Source: JAKACA01 sp049510975
GTDB taxonomy: Bacteria; Actinomycetota; Acidimicrobiia; Acidimicrobiales; Bog-793
Assembly (NCBI GenBank): GCA_049510975.1
Contig: JBEKYM010000001.1
Coordinates: 62,001-126,000 of the forward strand
Length of the DNA stretch: 64,000 nt
Direction: 5' to 3'
Shown piece after piece: positions 49,523 to 58,791 of the stretch (position 1 is its first letter; the number at the start of each line of letters is the position of its first letter). A model generated the notes under the pieces. It had not been told where the DNA came from. It worked only from the letters and a program-made list of their open reading frames with translations, and did not search any database. Position numbers and translations under genes: made by a program.

Positions 49523-50698
49523 CTACACCGTCGCCGGCGCCTCGATGACGTGCGGCATGCACAGGTCGTCGTACTCGGCGATGACGATCGGGCCGGCGTT
49601 GTCGCCGCAGGACGGGCACGCCGGGTCGCGGCGCACCTTGAAGGTGCGGAACGACGCCTCGAGGGCGTCGTAGGCGAGCAGGCGACCGACGAGCGGGTCG
49701 CCGAGGTCCAGCAGCAGCTTGATGGTCTCCATCGCCTGCAGTGAGCCGATGATCCCCGGAAGGACGCCGAGCACGCCGGCCTCTGCGCACGACGGCGCCA
49801 ACTCGGCCGGCGGCGGCTCGGGGATGAGGCAGCGGTAGCAGGGCCCGTCGTACGGCTTGAAGACGGTGATCTGACCCTCGAAACGGAAGATGGAGCCGTG
49901 CACGACGGGAATCCGCTTCAGGAGCGAGGCGTCGTTCACGAGATAGCGAGTCGGGAAGTTATCGGTGCCGTCCACGATGACGTCGTAGCCGTCGATGACG
50001 GACTCGATGTTGTCGGCACCGAGGCGCGTGTCGTAGGTGACGACGTCGATGTCCGGGTTCATGGCCGTCAGCGTCTTCTTCGCCGAGTCCACTTTGCGCT
50101 CGCCGATGCGGTCGAGGTTGTGGAGGATCTGGCGCTGCAAGTTGGAGGCGTCGACCACATCCATGTCGATGATTCCGAGGGTGCCCACGCCGGCGGCGGC
50201 GAGGTACAGGGCCGCCGGCGAACCGAGGCCGCCCGCTCCGAGGAGCAGCACCTTCGACTCGAGCAGGTGCTGCTGACCGGCCTCGCCGACCTCGGGCAGC
50301 AGCAAATGGCGCTGGTAGCGGTTGCGCTGGTCGGCATCGAGGGTCCGGGGCGTCGTCCAGGGGCGGCCCTCGTCCTTCCACTTGTTGAAGCCGCCTGCCA
50401 TCGACACGACGTCGGAGTAGCCGAGCTCTCCAAGCGCCTTGGCCGACAGTGCCGAGCGGGTGCCGCCGGCGCAGTACACGACGATCGGCGTTGACTTGTC
50501 GGGCAACCGACCTTCGATCTGGAGCTCCACGTACCCCCGCGGGATGTGCATCGCCCCCGGGATCGCGCCCTGGGCGTACTCGTCCGCCTCACGGACATCG
50601 AGGAACACCGGCTGAGGGCGCTGCGCCTCGGCGCCCTCAGGGTCGACCTCTCGAATCGTCTGCTTGACCTGGCTCAGCAGGTCTCTGAAGCTCGCCAC
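49523..50698 (-). CDS. Rhodanese-ThiF/MoeB-type sulfur-carrier adenylyltransferase
   Basis: This 391-residue fusion has a rhodanese domain at about 1-115 (FLDVREADEYAQGAIPGAMHIPRG; active Cys in VVYCAGGTRS) and a ThiF/MoeB E1-like domain at about 120-391 (GAGGLGSPAALYLAAAGVG, NLQRQILH, catalytic Asp in VDGTDNFPTRYLVND, zinc pairs CYRC and CPSC). It activates and thiolates a small ubiquitin-like sulfur carrier for molybdopterin, thiamin or cysteine synthesis. The usual MoeZ order is ThiF first and rhodanese last; here it is reversed. GTG start with GGAGG 10 bases upstream. Confidence 0.88.
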   Translation of the reverse strand: MASFRDLLSQVKQTIREVDPEGAEAQRPQPVFLDVREADEYAQGAIPGAMHIPRGYVELQIEGRLPDKSTPIVVYCAGGTRSALSAKALGELGYSDVVSMAGGFNKWKDEGRPWTTPRTLDADQRNRYQRHLLLPEVGEAGQQHLLESKVLLLGAGGLGSPAALYLAAAGVGTLGIIDMDVVDASNLQRQILHNLDRIGERKVDSAKKTLTAMNPDIDVVTYDTRLGADNIESVIDGYDVIVDGTDNFPTRYLVNDASLLKRIPVVHGSIFRFEGQITVFKPYDGPCYRCLIPEPPPAELAPSCAEAGVLGVLPGIIGSLQAMETIKLLLDLGDPLVGRLLAYDALEASFRTFKVRRDPACPSCGDNAGPIVIAEYDDLCMPHVIEAPATV

Positions 50699-50822
50699 GG
50701 ACCGAATGCCTCCTGGTCAGGTACCTCGTTGATCCACCCTTAGAAACCCTACCGGTCCGATCAACATTCCCGACGCGGCGCCGGCACCTCCGCCGAGAAG
50801 AAAGTCACCAGAAGGGCTTGAA

Positions 50823-50828
50823 TATACT
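50823..50828 (+). promoter_or_regulatory. Strong -10 element TATACT
   Basis: TATACT (50823-50828) sits in an AT-rich island about 53 bases before the ATG of the next gene. No good -35 is seen at 16-18 bases. GGAGA before the ATG provides the ribosome binding site. Confidence 0.45.
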
Positions 50829-50881
50829 GAAAGGATATGAAACTGTAGAAGAGACGCAGCCCAGCAACGCTTGGAGATGAC

Positions 50882-51565
50882 ATGACCCTGACGCCTTCGG
50901 CCGCCCTCATCACGATGACCGGCCAGTCAATGCTGCGGATCGAGGCGTGGCTCGACCCGGTCGTGGACGAGGTCGGGCACGACCCTCGATCGGCCTACGT
51001 GGAGACGTACTGGTTGCCAATTCTCGGACCATCGACGACCTGGCTGCTCAGGCGTCTGGCCGCGCACCTCGAGGAAGGACCCGGCGGCGTCGTGCTCGAT
51101 CAGGAGGAGCTGGCGCGGGCCTTGGGGCTGGGAGAGCGTTTCGGGCCGAACGCGCCATTTGCTCGCACAGTCAAACGATGCGTCGACTTCGAGATGGCAC
51201 AGTGGCGGGAGGAGTCGCTGGCAGTACGGCGTTACCTGCCGCCTCTCGCCCGCCGACACCTGCGCCGGCTCCCCGACACGCTTCAGGTCCGCCATGCCGC
51301 CGAGGTCGAGGCGACGCGGCCGCTCACCCTGACGGACCGACTCCGCCTGCACGGCCGGCGCCTGGCGCTCAGCCTGCTGGACTACGGCGAGGATCGGGCG
51401 GCCGTCGAGCACCAGCTCATTCTTTGGGCGTTCCACCCGGCGCTCGCGAGCGAGTGCGCTGCCTGGGCCGCCCTCGAGCACAGCCGCCGGCAGACAGCCC
51501 GGGCCGCCCACCCGGCGACGGCCGCCCAGGCCGAGCCGAAGGTCGAGGCACGAGCACCCGACTGA
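50882..51565 (+). CDS. Conserved hypothetical protein, possible winged-helix fold
   Basis: This is a 227-residue soluble, mainly helical protein. A central stretch, WLPILGPSTTWLLRRLAAHLEE followed by LDQEELARALGLGERFGPNAPFARTVKRCVDFEMAQW, looks like a winged-helix module (helix, recognition helix and wing). A basic arginine-rich region follows (VRRYLPPLARRHLRRLPDTLQ), and the C-terminal tail is Ala-rich and disordered. I have a loose memory of similar actinobacterial proteins but no name. Well-placed GGAGA and an upstream TATACT support expression. It may share a transcript with metH, 62 bases downstream. Confidence 0.7.
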   Translation: MTLTPSAALITMTGQSMLRIEAWLDPVVDEVGHDPRSAYVETYWLPILGPSTTWLLRRLAAHLEEGPGGVVLDQEELARALGLGERFGPNAPFARTVKRCVDFEMAQWREESLAVRRYLPPLARRHLRRLPDTLQVRHAAEVEATRPLTLTDRLRLHGRRLALSLLDYGEDRAAVEHQLILWAFHPALASECAAWAALEHSRRQTARAAHPATAAQAEPKVEARAPD

Positions 51566-51627
51566 GGGCCAGAGAGCGGTCGTGAGGCGAGGACTCCCGC
51601 GCCGCTCCAAGTAGAATCAGGAGGAAG

Positions 51628-54600
51628 GTGTCTCCTTCCTCTCTCTACCTGGAGCTCGCGCGCGAGCGCGTCGTCATCTTCGACGGCGCCACCGGTACGA
51701 ATCTGCAGCGCCGCGAGCTCGGCCCCGACGATTTCGGTGGCGAGGCCTACGAGGGATGCAACGAGTATCTCTGCTTCACCCGTCCCGAGGTCGTGAAGGA
51801 CTTGCACCGCTCGTTCTTCGATGTCGGTGTCGACGTCGTCGAGACGAACTCGTTCGGTTCCCTCCCCTACGTGCTCGCCGAGTACCGCCTCGAGGCCCAG
51901 GCCGAGGAGATGGCTCGGCGGTCCGCCGAGCTCGCCGTCGACGTCGCCCGCAGCTACTCGACGGCCGACCACCCGCGATTCGTAGCCGGCTCCCTCGGTC
52001 CGGGGACGAAGCTGCCGACGCTCGGCCAGATCAGTTTTGTCGACATCCGTGACGCCTACGAAGTGCTCGCCCGCGGGCTCCTCTCGGGCGGCGCCGACCT
52101 GCTCCTCATCGAGACGAGCTACGACACATTGCAAGCCAAGGCAGCCATCCAGGCCTGCCGGCGGGCCATGGCGACGGTCGGACGCCAGGTCCCCCTACAG
52201 GTGCAGGTCACCATCGAGCTGACCGGGCGCATGCTGCTCGGAACCGAGATCGGCGCCGCCCTCACCGCCCTCGAGGCGATGAAACCCGACATCATCGGAA
52301 TGAACTGTGCCACCGGGCCAGTCGAGATGCGCGAGTCCCTCCACCATCTGTTCGAGCACTCCCTGCTGCCGATCTCGGCGCTGCCCAACGCCGGCCTGCC
52401 TTCGGTCGTCAACGGGAAGATGCACTACGACCTGACCCCGGACGACCTCGCCGAGCACCTTGGCTCCTTCGTCAGCGAGCTCGGTGTGACCGTGATCGGC
52501 GGGTGCTGTGGCACCACGCCCGAGCACCTCGCGAGGGTCGTCGAGACCTGCAGGGATCTCGCGCCTGCCCGGCGAAAGCCGGAGCACGAAGCAGGCGCCG
52601 CCTCCTTGTACGCCGCAGTCCCCTTCGAACAGGACCTGAGCTTCCTCGTCATCGGGGAACGGACGAATGCCAACGGTTCCAAACGCTTTCGAGAAGCCAT
52701 GCTGGCCGGCGACTGGGAGACGACCGTCGCCATGGCCAAAGACCAGGTGCGAGAAGGCGCTCACATGATCGACGTGTGTGTCGACTACACGGGAGCCGAT
52801 GGGGTGGCCGACATGACTGAGGTGGCGTCTCGTTTTGCCGCCCAGTCCACGATCCCGCTTGTCATCGACTCCACCGAGCCGCCCGTCGTGGAAGCGGCCT
52901 TGCAGTGGATCGGCGGCCGCGCCGTCCTCAACTCGGTCAACCTCGAGGACGGAGACGCCGAGGGAACTCGGCTCGACCGCTTCCTCGCGCTCGCCCGCGA
53001 CTATGGCGCGGCGGTCATTTGTACCTGCATCGACACCGACGGCCAGGCGCGCACGGCCGACTGGAAGTTTCGTGCCGCCAAAGCCATCCACGACCTGGCC
53101 GTCGAGCGGTACGGCCTTGCCCCCGAGGATCTGCTCTTCGACGCCCTCGCCCTGCCGCTGTCGACAGGCATGGAGGAGTCGAGGCGCGACGGCATCGAGA
53201 CGATCGAGGGCATCAAGCGCATCAAGGCAGAGCTGCCAGGCGTCCACACGGTGCTCGGCCTCTCCAACGTCTCGTTCGGGCTCAGCCCGGCCGCCCGCCA
53301 GGTTCTCAACTCCGTCTTCCTCCACGAGTGCACGCAGGCCGGCCTCGATGCCGCCATCGTGCATGCCGGCAAGATCCTTCCGCTCAACCGCATCGGCGAG
53401 CGCGAGCGCGAGCTCTGCCTCGACCTCGTCTACGACCGTCGGCGCGAGGGCTATGACCCCCTCGCCGAGCTCATCGACTTCTACGAGCAGGCCGGTGGCG
53501 CCGTCGCCAGCACGCGCGAGGACCGGAGCGACTGGACGATCGAGCGACGTCTCGAACAGCGCATCGTCGACGGCGACCGCAATGGCCTCACCGACGAGCT
53601 CGACGAGGGGCTCGCCGCCGGGCACAGCGCCCTCGCCATCGTGAACGACATGCTGCTGGCGGGGATGCGCACGGTCGGAGACCTCTTCGGCTCGGGGCAG
53701 ATGCAGCTGCCGTTCGTGCTGCAGTCGGCCGAGACGATGAAAGCCGCAGTCGCCCACCTGGAGCCGCACATGGAGAAGCTCGAGTCCGGTGGTCGCGGCC
53801 GGATCGTGCTCGCCACCGTCAAGGGCGACGTTCACGACATCGGGAAGAACCTCGTCGACATCATCTTGACCAACAACGGATACGAAGTCTTCAACCTCGG
53901 CATCAAAGTCCCCATCGCCGAGATGGTCGCCAAGGCCGACGATGTTGCCGCCGATGCCATCGGCATGAGCGGGCTGCTCGTCAAGTCCACTCTCATCATG
54001 CGGGAGAACCTGCAGGAGCTCAACCGCCTGGGCAAGTCGTCCTACACCGTGCTGCTCGGTGGGGCCGCGCTGACGCGGACCTACGTCGAGAAGGATCTGC
54101 GCGACAGCTACGACGGCAAGGTCTTCTACGGCAAGGACGCCTTCGAAGGGCTGGCAGTCCTCGACCGCATGATGGAGATCAAGCGCAGCGGCGTGGACGA
54201 CCCAACCTGGGGCACCGAGCGCTCCGGACGGGTGCTCCCCAAGCGACAGAGCCAACTCCTCGCCGAAGTCGACCCCTCGACGCTTCCGGCGCGCTCGCCC
54301 GAAGTCGAGACGGACAACAGAGTTTTCGTGCCGCCCTTCCTCGGCAGCCGGATCGCCAAGGGGGTCCCGCTCGACGACGTCGTGTCGTACCTGAACGAGA
54401 CGGCGCTGTTCCGCAACCAGTGGGGTTACCGGCCCGTCGGCGGCGAGACCGACGCCGACTTCAAGGAGCGCGTGCGCGCCGAGCTGCGGGCGCGGCTCGA
54501 CGAGGCCAAGGCCGAGGGCGTCCTCATCCCGTCGGTGGCGTGGGGCTACTTCCCTGCCAACGCCGACGGCAACGACCTCATCATCTACACCGACGACGAA

Positions 54601-55107
54601 CGCACGACGGAGCGCACGCGCTTCAGTTTCCCGCGCCAGCGCAAGGAGCCGTATCTGTGCATCGCCGACTTCTTCCGCTCCGCGGAGTCCGGCGAGAAGG
54701 ACTACGCGGCGTTCCACGTCGTGACGATGGGGCCGGAAGCCTCCCGGCGTACCGCCGAGCTGTTCGCCGCCAACCGATACCTCGACTACGTCAGCCTGCA
54801 CGGGCTCTCGGTCGAGATGGCCGAATCCTTGGCCGAGCTGTGGCACCGGCGCATCCGGGAGGAGTGGGGCTTTGCCGAGGAGGACGCGCCGACGCTCACG
54901 GGTCTGTTCCGCCAGCAGCACCGCGGCGGCCGTTACTCCTTCGGGTACCCGGCCTGCCCGGACCTCGAGGACAACGCCAAGGTCGTCGACCTGCTCGGTG
55001 CGGAGCGCATCGGTGTGACCGTGAGCGAGGGTTTCCAGCTCCACCCGGAGCAGACGACTCTGGCGATCATCTGCCACCACCCGAAGGCGAAGTATTTCGT
55101 CGCCTGA
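51628..55107 (+). CDS. metH: Cobalamin-dependent methionine synthase
   Basis: MetH transfers methyl from methyltetrahydrofolate to homocysteine through B12. The 1159-residue protein has all four modules: homocysteine domain with zinc cysteines (GMNCATGP and GGCCGTTPEH), pterin domain (VIGERTNANGSKRFREAM ... IDVCVDYTGADGV), B12 domain with ligand His in TVKGDVHDIGKNLV, and reactivation domain (RYSFGYPACPDLEDN ... HPEQTTLAI). Slightly shorter than E. coli MetH (1227). Start GTG 51628, with AGGAGG unusually close (3 bases). TAGAAT at 51612 may be its -10. No B12 riboswitch fits in the 62-base leader. Confidence 0.97.
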   Translation: MSPSSLYLELARERVVIFDGATGTNLQRRELGPDDFGGEAYEGCNEYLCFTRPEVVKDLHRSFFDVGVDVVETNSFGSLPYVLAEYRLEAQAEEMARRSAELAVDVARSYSTADHPRFVAGSLGPGTKLPTLGQISFVDIRDAYEVLARGLLSGGADLLLIETSYDTLQAKAAIQACRRAMATVGRQVPLQVQVTIELTGRMLLGTEIGAALTALEAMKPDIIGMNCATGPVEMRESLHHLFEHSLLPISALPNAGLPSVVNGKMHYDLTPDDLAEHLGSFVSELGVTVIGGCCGTTPEHLARVVETCRDLAPARRKPEHEAGAASLYAAVPFEQDLSFLVIGERTNANGSKRFREAMLAGDWETTVAMAKDQVREGAHMIDVCVDYTGADGVADMTEVASRFAAQSTIPLVIDSTEPPVVEAALQWIGGRAVLNSVNLEDGDAEGTRLDRFLALARDYGAAVICTCIDTDGQARTADWKFRAAKAIHDLAVERYGLAPEDLLFDALALPLSTGMEESRRDGIETIEGIKRIKAELPGVHTVLGLSNVSFGLSPAARQVLNSVFLHECTQAGLDAAIVHAGKILPLNRIGERERELCLDLVYDRRREGYDPLAELIDFYEQAGGAVASTREDRSDWTIERRLEQRIVDGDRNGLTDELDEGLAAGHSALAIVNDMLLAGMRTVGDLFGSGQMQLPFVLQSAETMKAAVAHLEPHMEKLESGGRGRIVLATVKGDVHDIGKNLVDIILTNNGYEVFNLGIKVPIAEMVAKADDVAADAIGMSGLLVKSTLIMRENLQELNRLGKSSYTVLLGGAALTRTYVEKDLRDSYDGKVFYGKDAFEGLAVLDRMMEIKRSGVDDPTWGTERSGRVLPKRQSQLLAEVDPSTLPARSPEVETDNRVFVPPFLGSRIAKGVPLDDVVSYLNETALFRNQWGYRPVGGETDADFKERVRAELRARLDEAKAEGVLIPSVAWGYFPANADGNDLIIYTDDERTTERTRFSFPRQRKEPYLCIADFFRSAESGEKDYAAFHVVTMGPEASRRTAELFAANRYLDYVSLHGLSVEMAESLAELWHRRIREEWGFAEEDAPTLTGLFRQQHRGGRYSFGYPACPDLEDNAKVVDLLGAERIGVTVSEGFQLHPEQTTLAIICHHPKAKYFVA

Positions 55108-55152
55108 GGCGCCCGACCGCCTCGATCAGCGCGCCCGGTAGCGTGCAGGACC

Positions 55153-55872
55153 GTGTCCGCTCTCGACGTCACTGACGCCAGCTTCCAGGCCGATGTGCTG
55201 GAACGCTCCATGGCCGTGCCCGTGGTCATCGACCTCTGGGCTCCCTGGTGCGGACCTTGCCGCTCGCTCGGCCCGATCCTCGAGAAAGTCGTCGACGCGA
55301 CCGCCGGCGCCGTCACGCTCGTCAAGGTGAACGTCGACGAGAACCCGAAGATCCGCGCCACCTTCCAGGTGCAGTCCATCCCGGCGGTCTTCGCCATCAG
55401 CGAGGGCAAGATCGTCGATCAGTTCCTCGGCGCACTGCCCGAGCGCGAGGTGCAGGAGTTCGTCGATCGGCTGTCGCCGGCACCGTCGGAGACCGACCAG
55501 CTGGTTGCTCTCGGTGACGAGGCCTCGCTGCGGCGGGCGCTCGAGCTGGATCCGGCCCACACCGGGGCCATCGAGGCGCTCGCCGATCTCCTCGCCCCAA
55601 CCGAGCCGGAGGAGGCGCTCGCCCTCCTCGAGCGGATCCCCGAGAATGCCGAGACGCGCCGGATCGCCGCCCGCGCTCGGTTCGCTCGTTCGGATCACGA
55701 CGCCGGCGCCTGGTCGGCTGACGAGGTGGCGGCGCGCATCACCGAGTTGCTGGAGAAAGTGCCGGGCGACGACGACGCCCGCCAGGAGATCGTGGATCTC
55801 ATCGAGACGATGGATCTGGACGATACGAGGCGCGCCCAGTATCGGCGGGCGCTCACGTCCAAGCTGTTCTGA
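55153..55872 (+). CDS. CnoX-like thioredoxin with C-terminal TPR-like helices
   Basis: This 239-residue protein has an N-terminal thioredoxin domain with active site WCGPC (Cys33, Cys36), then helices that look like tetratricopeptide repeats (LRRALELDPAHTGAIEALADLL) and an end motif DLDDTRRAQYRRALTSKLF typical of YbbN/CnoX. CnoX is a chaperone-like redox protein that protects unfolding proteins; unlike E. coli CnoX (SxxC type) this one keeps both cysteines. GTG start with AGGA nearby. It is the first gene of a tight plus-strand run (trx, folP, holA, suhB-like). Confidence 0.87.
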   Translation: MSALDVTDASFQADVLERSMAVPVVIDLWAPWCGPCRSLGPILEKVVDATAGAVTLVKVNVDENPKIRATFQVQSIPAVFAISEGKIVDQFLGALPEREVQEFVDRLSPAPSETDQLVALGDEASLRRALELDPAHTGAIEALADLLAPTEPEEALALLERIPENAETRRIAARARFARSDHDAGAWSADEVAARITELLEKVPGDDDARQEIVDLIETMDLDDTRRAQYRRALTSKLF

Positions 55873-55880
55873 CCCCGGAC

Positions 55881-56879
55881 ATGGAAGCGGCGGTCGATCG
55901 GCGTTCGGCGGCCACGAGGGTCGATCTCGGGCCGCATGCCTTCGACATCGGCGCACGCGCCCTCGTCATGGGGATCTGCAACCGCACGCCCGACTCGTTC
56001 TTCGACAAGGGCGAGCACTTCGCCTTCGAGCGTTTCCTCGAGCGGGTCGAAGCCATCGCCGCCGAAGGCGCCGACGTGATCGATATCGGTGGCGTCAAGG
56101 CCGGTCCCGGCGCGGAGGTGACCGAGCCGGAGGAGATCGATCGCGTCATCCCCGCGATCGAGGCCGTTCGGCGACGGTTCGACGTCTGCATCTCGGTCGA
56201 CACCTGGCGCGCGTCGGTCGCTCGCGAGGCGTTCGCAGCCGGGGCCGTCGTGGGCAACGACATCAGCGGCTTTGGCGATGTCGCCTACCTGGCGGCGGCG
56301 GCCGCGGCCGGCGCCAGTGTCGTGGCAACTCACATCCGCCTGCAGCCCCGTGTGCCGGACCCGGAGCCTCGCTACGACGATCTCCTCGGAGAGGTGGAGG
56401 CGTTTCTTCTCGATCGGGCGCGTCGCGCCGAGGCGGCGGGGATACCGCCGCAGCGCGTGATCCTCGACGCCGGCCTCGACCTCGGCAAGACGGCTGCTCA
56501 GTCGCTCGAATTGCTGCGCGCCTCCGCCGGTCTGGCCGGACTCGGCTACCCGCTCCTGCTGTCGGCCTCGAACAAGCGCTTCCTCGGTGAGGTGCTCGGC
56601 CTCGAAGTGACCGAGCGGGGCACTGCATCGCTGGCGGCGGCAGCGCTCGGGATCGCCCGCGGCTGCCGGATCGTGCGCGTGCACGACGTCGCCGGCACCG
56701 TGAAGGTGCGGGACGTTCTCGAGGCCGTCTTGAGCTCCGCTCCGCAGGGCCAGCCCGGGCGAGAGGGCCAGCCCGGGCGAGAGGGCCAGCCCGGGCGAGA
56801 GGGCCAGCCCGGGCGCGGAGCCGCTCAGCTCGGCAATGCGCCCGCGCCGCAGGTGCCGCCACCTGGAGGACCCCGATGA
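55881..56879 (+). CDS. folP: Dihydropteroate synthase
   Basis: DHPS condenses p-aminobenzoate with dihydropterin pyrophosphate in folate synthesis. The 332-residue protein has MGICNRTPDSFFDKG, the region IDIGGVKAGPGAEV, SVDTWR, GNDISGF and DAGLDLGKT. These differ in detail from canonical DHPS (TPDSFSDGG, DIGGESTRPG), so it may be the DHPS2-type paralogue known from mycobacteria, whose activity is doubtful. The C-terminus carries four copies of a Gly-Gln-Pro-Gly-Arg-Glu repeat from an 18-base DNA repeat (about 56745-56818). holA starts within its stop (ATGA). Confidence 0.85.
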   Translation: MEAAVDRRSAATRVDLGPHAFDIGARALVMGICNRTPDSFFDKGEHFAFERFLERVEAIAAEGADVIDIGGVKAGPGAEVTEPEEIDRVIPAIEAVRRRFDVCISVDTWRASVAREAFAAGAVVGNDISGFGDVAYLAAAAAAGASVVATHIRLQPRVPDPEPRYDDLLGEVEAFLLDRARRAEAAGIPPQRVILDAGLDLGKTAAQSLELLRASAGLAGLGYPLLLSASNKRFLGEVLGLEVTERGTASLAAAALGIARGCRIVRVHDVAGTVKVRDVLEAVLSSAPQGQPGREGQPGREGQPGREGQPGRGAAQLGNAPAPQVPPPGGPR

Positions 56880-57898
56880 CCGGGGCACACGCGGCCCACG
56901 CCGCTCAGGCCTACCTGATCACCGGAGACGACCCCAGCCTGCTCTCCGAAGAGCTCACGAACCTCCTGACAGGGCTCTGCGGCGACAGCTTCGTTCCGGT
57001 CGAGGAGCACGGTTCTGACGGCGACGAGGACGTCGACGTCGGGCCGGTGCTGGAGGCTCTGGCGACGCCGCCGTTTCTCGCCGACCGGCGCATTGTCGTC
57101 CTCCGGGGCGCCGAACGGCTCGACGCCGGCCAGGCGGCACAGCTGGCGGCGCGGGTCAAGGAGCCCGTCGAGTCAACGATCCTCGTGCTCGTCACGAGCG
57201 GGACCGGCTCCAAGTCGGTGCCAGCAGCGCTGTCGAAGGCGGTCAAGGCCACGGGCGAGGTCATCGACAGCTCCGCCGGTCAAGGGCGCCAGCGATCGGA
57301 CTGGGTCGGACAGCGCATCCGCCACGCCGGCATCCGCCTCGACGCCGAAGCGACACGCATGTTGAGCGAGCACCTGGGCGAGGACGTCGCCCGCCTGCAC
57401 TCGATCCTCGAGATGCTCGAGGCTGCGTACGGCGCGGGCGCCAAAGTCGGCTCGGGCGAGCTCGCGCCCTTCCTCGGCGACAGCGGCAGCGTGCCGCCTT
57501 GGGATCTGACCGACACCCTCGATCGTGGCAACACGGCCGATGCCGTCAAGGCGCTGCACCGGATGATGGACGCCGGCGGACGCCATCCGCTCCAGATCAT
57601 GGCTTCGCTGCAGCGGCACTACGGAGGCATGCTCCGCCTCGACGGGGCAGAGGTGCGGACCGGGGACGAGGCCGCCGCCATCCTCAAGATGTCGCCGTTC
57701 CCGGCGAGGAAGGTGCTCGAGCAGAGCCGCCGCCTCGGTCATGAGCGAGTCGCCCGCGCCATCGACGTGATCGCCCAGGCGGACAACGAGTTGCGAGGTC
57801 GTCTCGGGTGGCCGGACACGCTCGTCATGGAAGTTCTCGTGGCCCGGCTCGCCCAGCTCGCCCGCTCGCAAGCGGCGCCGGCCGCACGCTCGCGATGA
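56876..57898 (+). CDS. holA: DNA polymerase III subunit delta
   Basis: HolA opens the beta clamp within the clamp loader. The 340-residue protein has the divergent AAA-type N-terminal domain (AYLITGDDPSLLSEELTNLL; FLADRRIVVLRGAERL), the lid domain (LDAEATRMLSEHLGEDVARLHSILEMLEAA) and the C-terminal helical domain (PPWDLTDTLDRGNTADAVKALHRMM ... LQIMASLQRHYGGMLRL). Length and motifs are standard for the family. ATG overlaps the folP stop; its own stop overlaps the next ATG. Confidence 0.92.
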   Translation: MTGAHAAHAAQAYLITGDDPSLLSEELTNLLTGLCGDSFVPVEEHGSDGDEDVDVGPVLEALATPPFLADRRIVVLRGAERLDAGQAAQLAARVKEPVESTILVLVTSGTGSKSVPAALSKAVKATGEVIDSSAGQGRQRSDWVGQRIRHAGIRLDAEATRMLSEHLGEDVARLHSILEMLEAAYGAGAKVGSGELAPFLGDSGSVPPWDLTDTLDRGNTADAVKALHRMMDAGGRHPLQIMASLQRHYGGMLRLDGAEVRTGDEAAAILKMSPFPARKVLEQSRRLGHERVARAIDVIAQADNELRGRLGWPDTLVMEVLVARLAQLARSQAAPAARSR

Positions 57899-58716
57899 CA
57901 CTGGGCGAGCCGTCACCAGAGCTTCTTCTCGAGTTGGCCACCGCCATCGCCGTGGAGGCGGGGCAGACGCTGTGTGAACGCTTCTCCGGCGCGGGCCCCA
58001 CACAGGCGGTCACCGACAGCATCCGATCGAAGTCGAGCCGGACCGACCTCGTCACCGAGGCCGACCAAGCAAGTGAGCGGTTGATCGTTTCGAGGTTGGC
58101 GCGCGAACGGCCGGCCGATGCCATCCTCGCGGAGGAGAGCGGTGCGACGGGAGGTTCGAGCGGCCTCACCTGGGTGGTCGATCCCCTCGACGGGACGATC
58201 AATTTCGTCTATGGCTTCCCCGTCTTCGGCGTCTCGATCGCCTGCCGGTCCGGCACGACCACGCTGCTCGGTGTCGTGCACGACCCGCTTCGCAGCGAGA
58301 CCTTCACCGCCATTCGAGGGGCTGGAGCTTTTCGCAACGGCGCCCGCCTGCGGCTCGAGGCGGGACCGGAGATCGGTGAAGCCCTCGTAGGTACGGGTTT
58401 CTCGTACGAGAGCGCTCGGCGCCAGGCACAAGGGCGGCTCGTCGCGAGGGTTCTTCCGGCCGTTCGCGACATCCGGCGGGCCGGGGCAGCCGCCATCGAC
58501 CTCTGCTGGGTGGCCTGCGGACGTCTCGACGCCTTCTACGAGGCTGGGCTTGCTCCCTGGGACCTCGCCGCCGGAGCCCTGATCGTGGCAGAGGCGGGCG
58601 GGACCGTCACCGAGGCCGGCGGCTTGCTTCCGGGGTATCCAGACCTCACGACAGCGGTGGCGGCTGCCCCCGGGCTTGGGGGTCCGCTGGCGGCGCTATT
58701 GCGGGGCGGGCTGTGA
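57895..58716 (+). CDS. Inositol monophosphatase family protein
   Basis: This 273-residue phosphatase has metal-binding motifs EESGA, WVVDPLDGTINFVYG and the C-terminal APWDLAAGALIVAEAGG, the FIG superfamily signature. Actinobacterial members make inositol for mycothiol and phosphatidylinositol, or act as fructose-bisphosphatase or histidinol phosphatase; the family cannot be split by eye. ATG overlaps the holA stop (ATGA). No dedicated promoter is seen; it ends the run that begins at the thioredoxin gene. Confidence 0.88.
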   Translation: MTLGEPSPELLLELATAIAVEAGQTLCERFSGAGPTQAVTDSIRSKSSRTDLVTEADQASERLIVSRLARERPADAILAEESGATGGSSGLTWVVDPLDGTINFVYGFPVFGVSIACRSGTTTLLGVVHDPLRSETFTAIRGAGAFRNGARLRLEAGPEIGEALVGTGFSYESARRQAQGRLVARVLPAVRDIRRAGAAAIDLCWVACGRLDAFYEAGLAPWDLAAGALIVAEAGGTVTEAGGLLPGYPDLTTAVAAAPGLGGPLAALLRGGL

Positions 58717-58791
58717 TCTTGGCCCACCTTGGCAGCAGCGGACCGGCTCGGGCTCAGATGACGCCGCCCATCGCGAGATAGCGTCCACGCG

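Noticed and set aside
51566..51627. Cobalamin riboswitch before metH
   Set aside because: Only 62 bases separate metH from the preceding gene, too short for a B12 riboswitch, and no B12-box sequence is seen.
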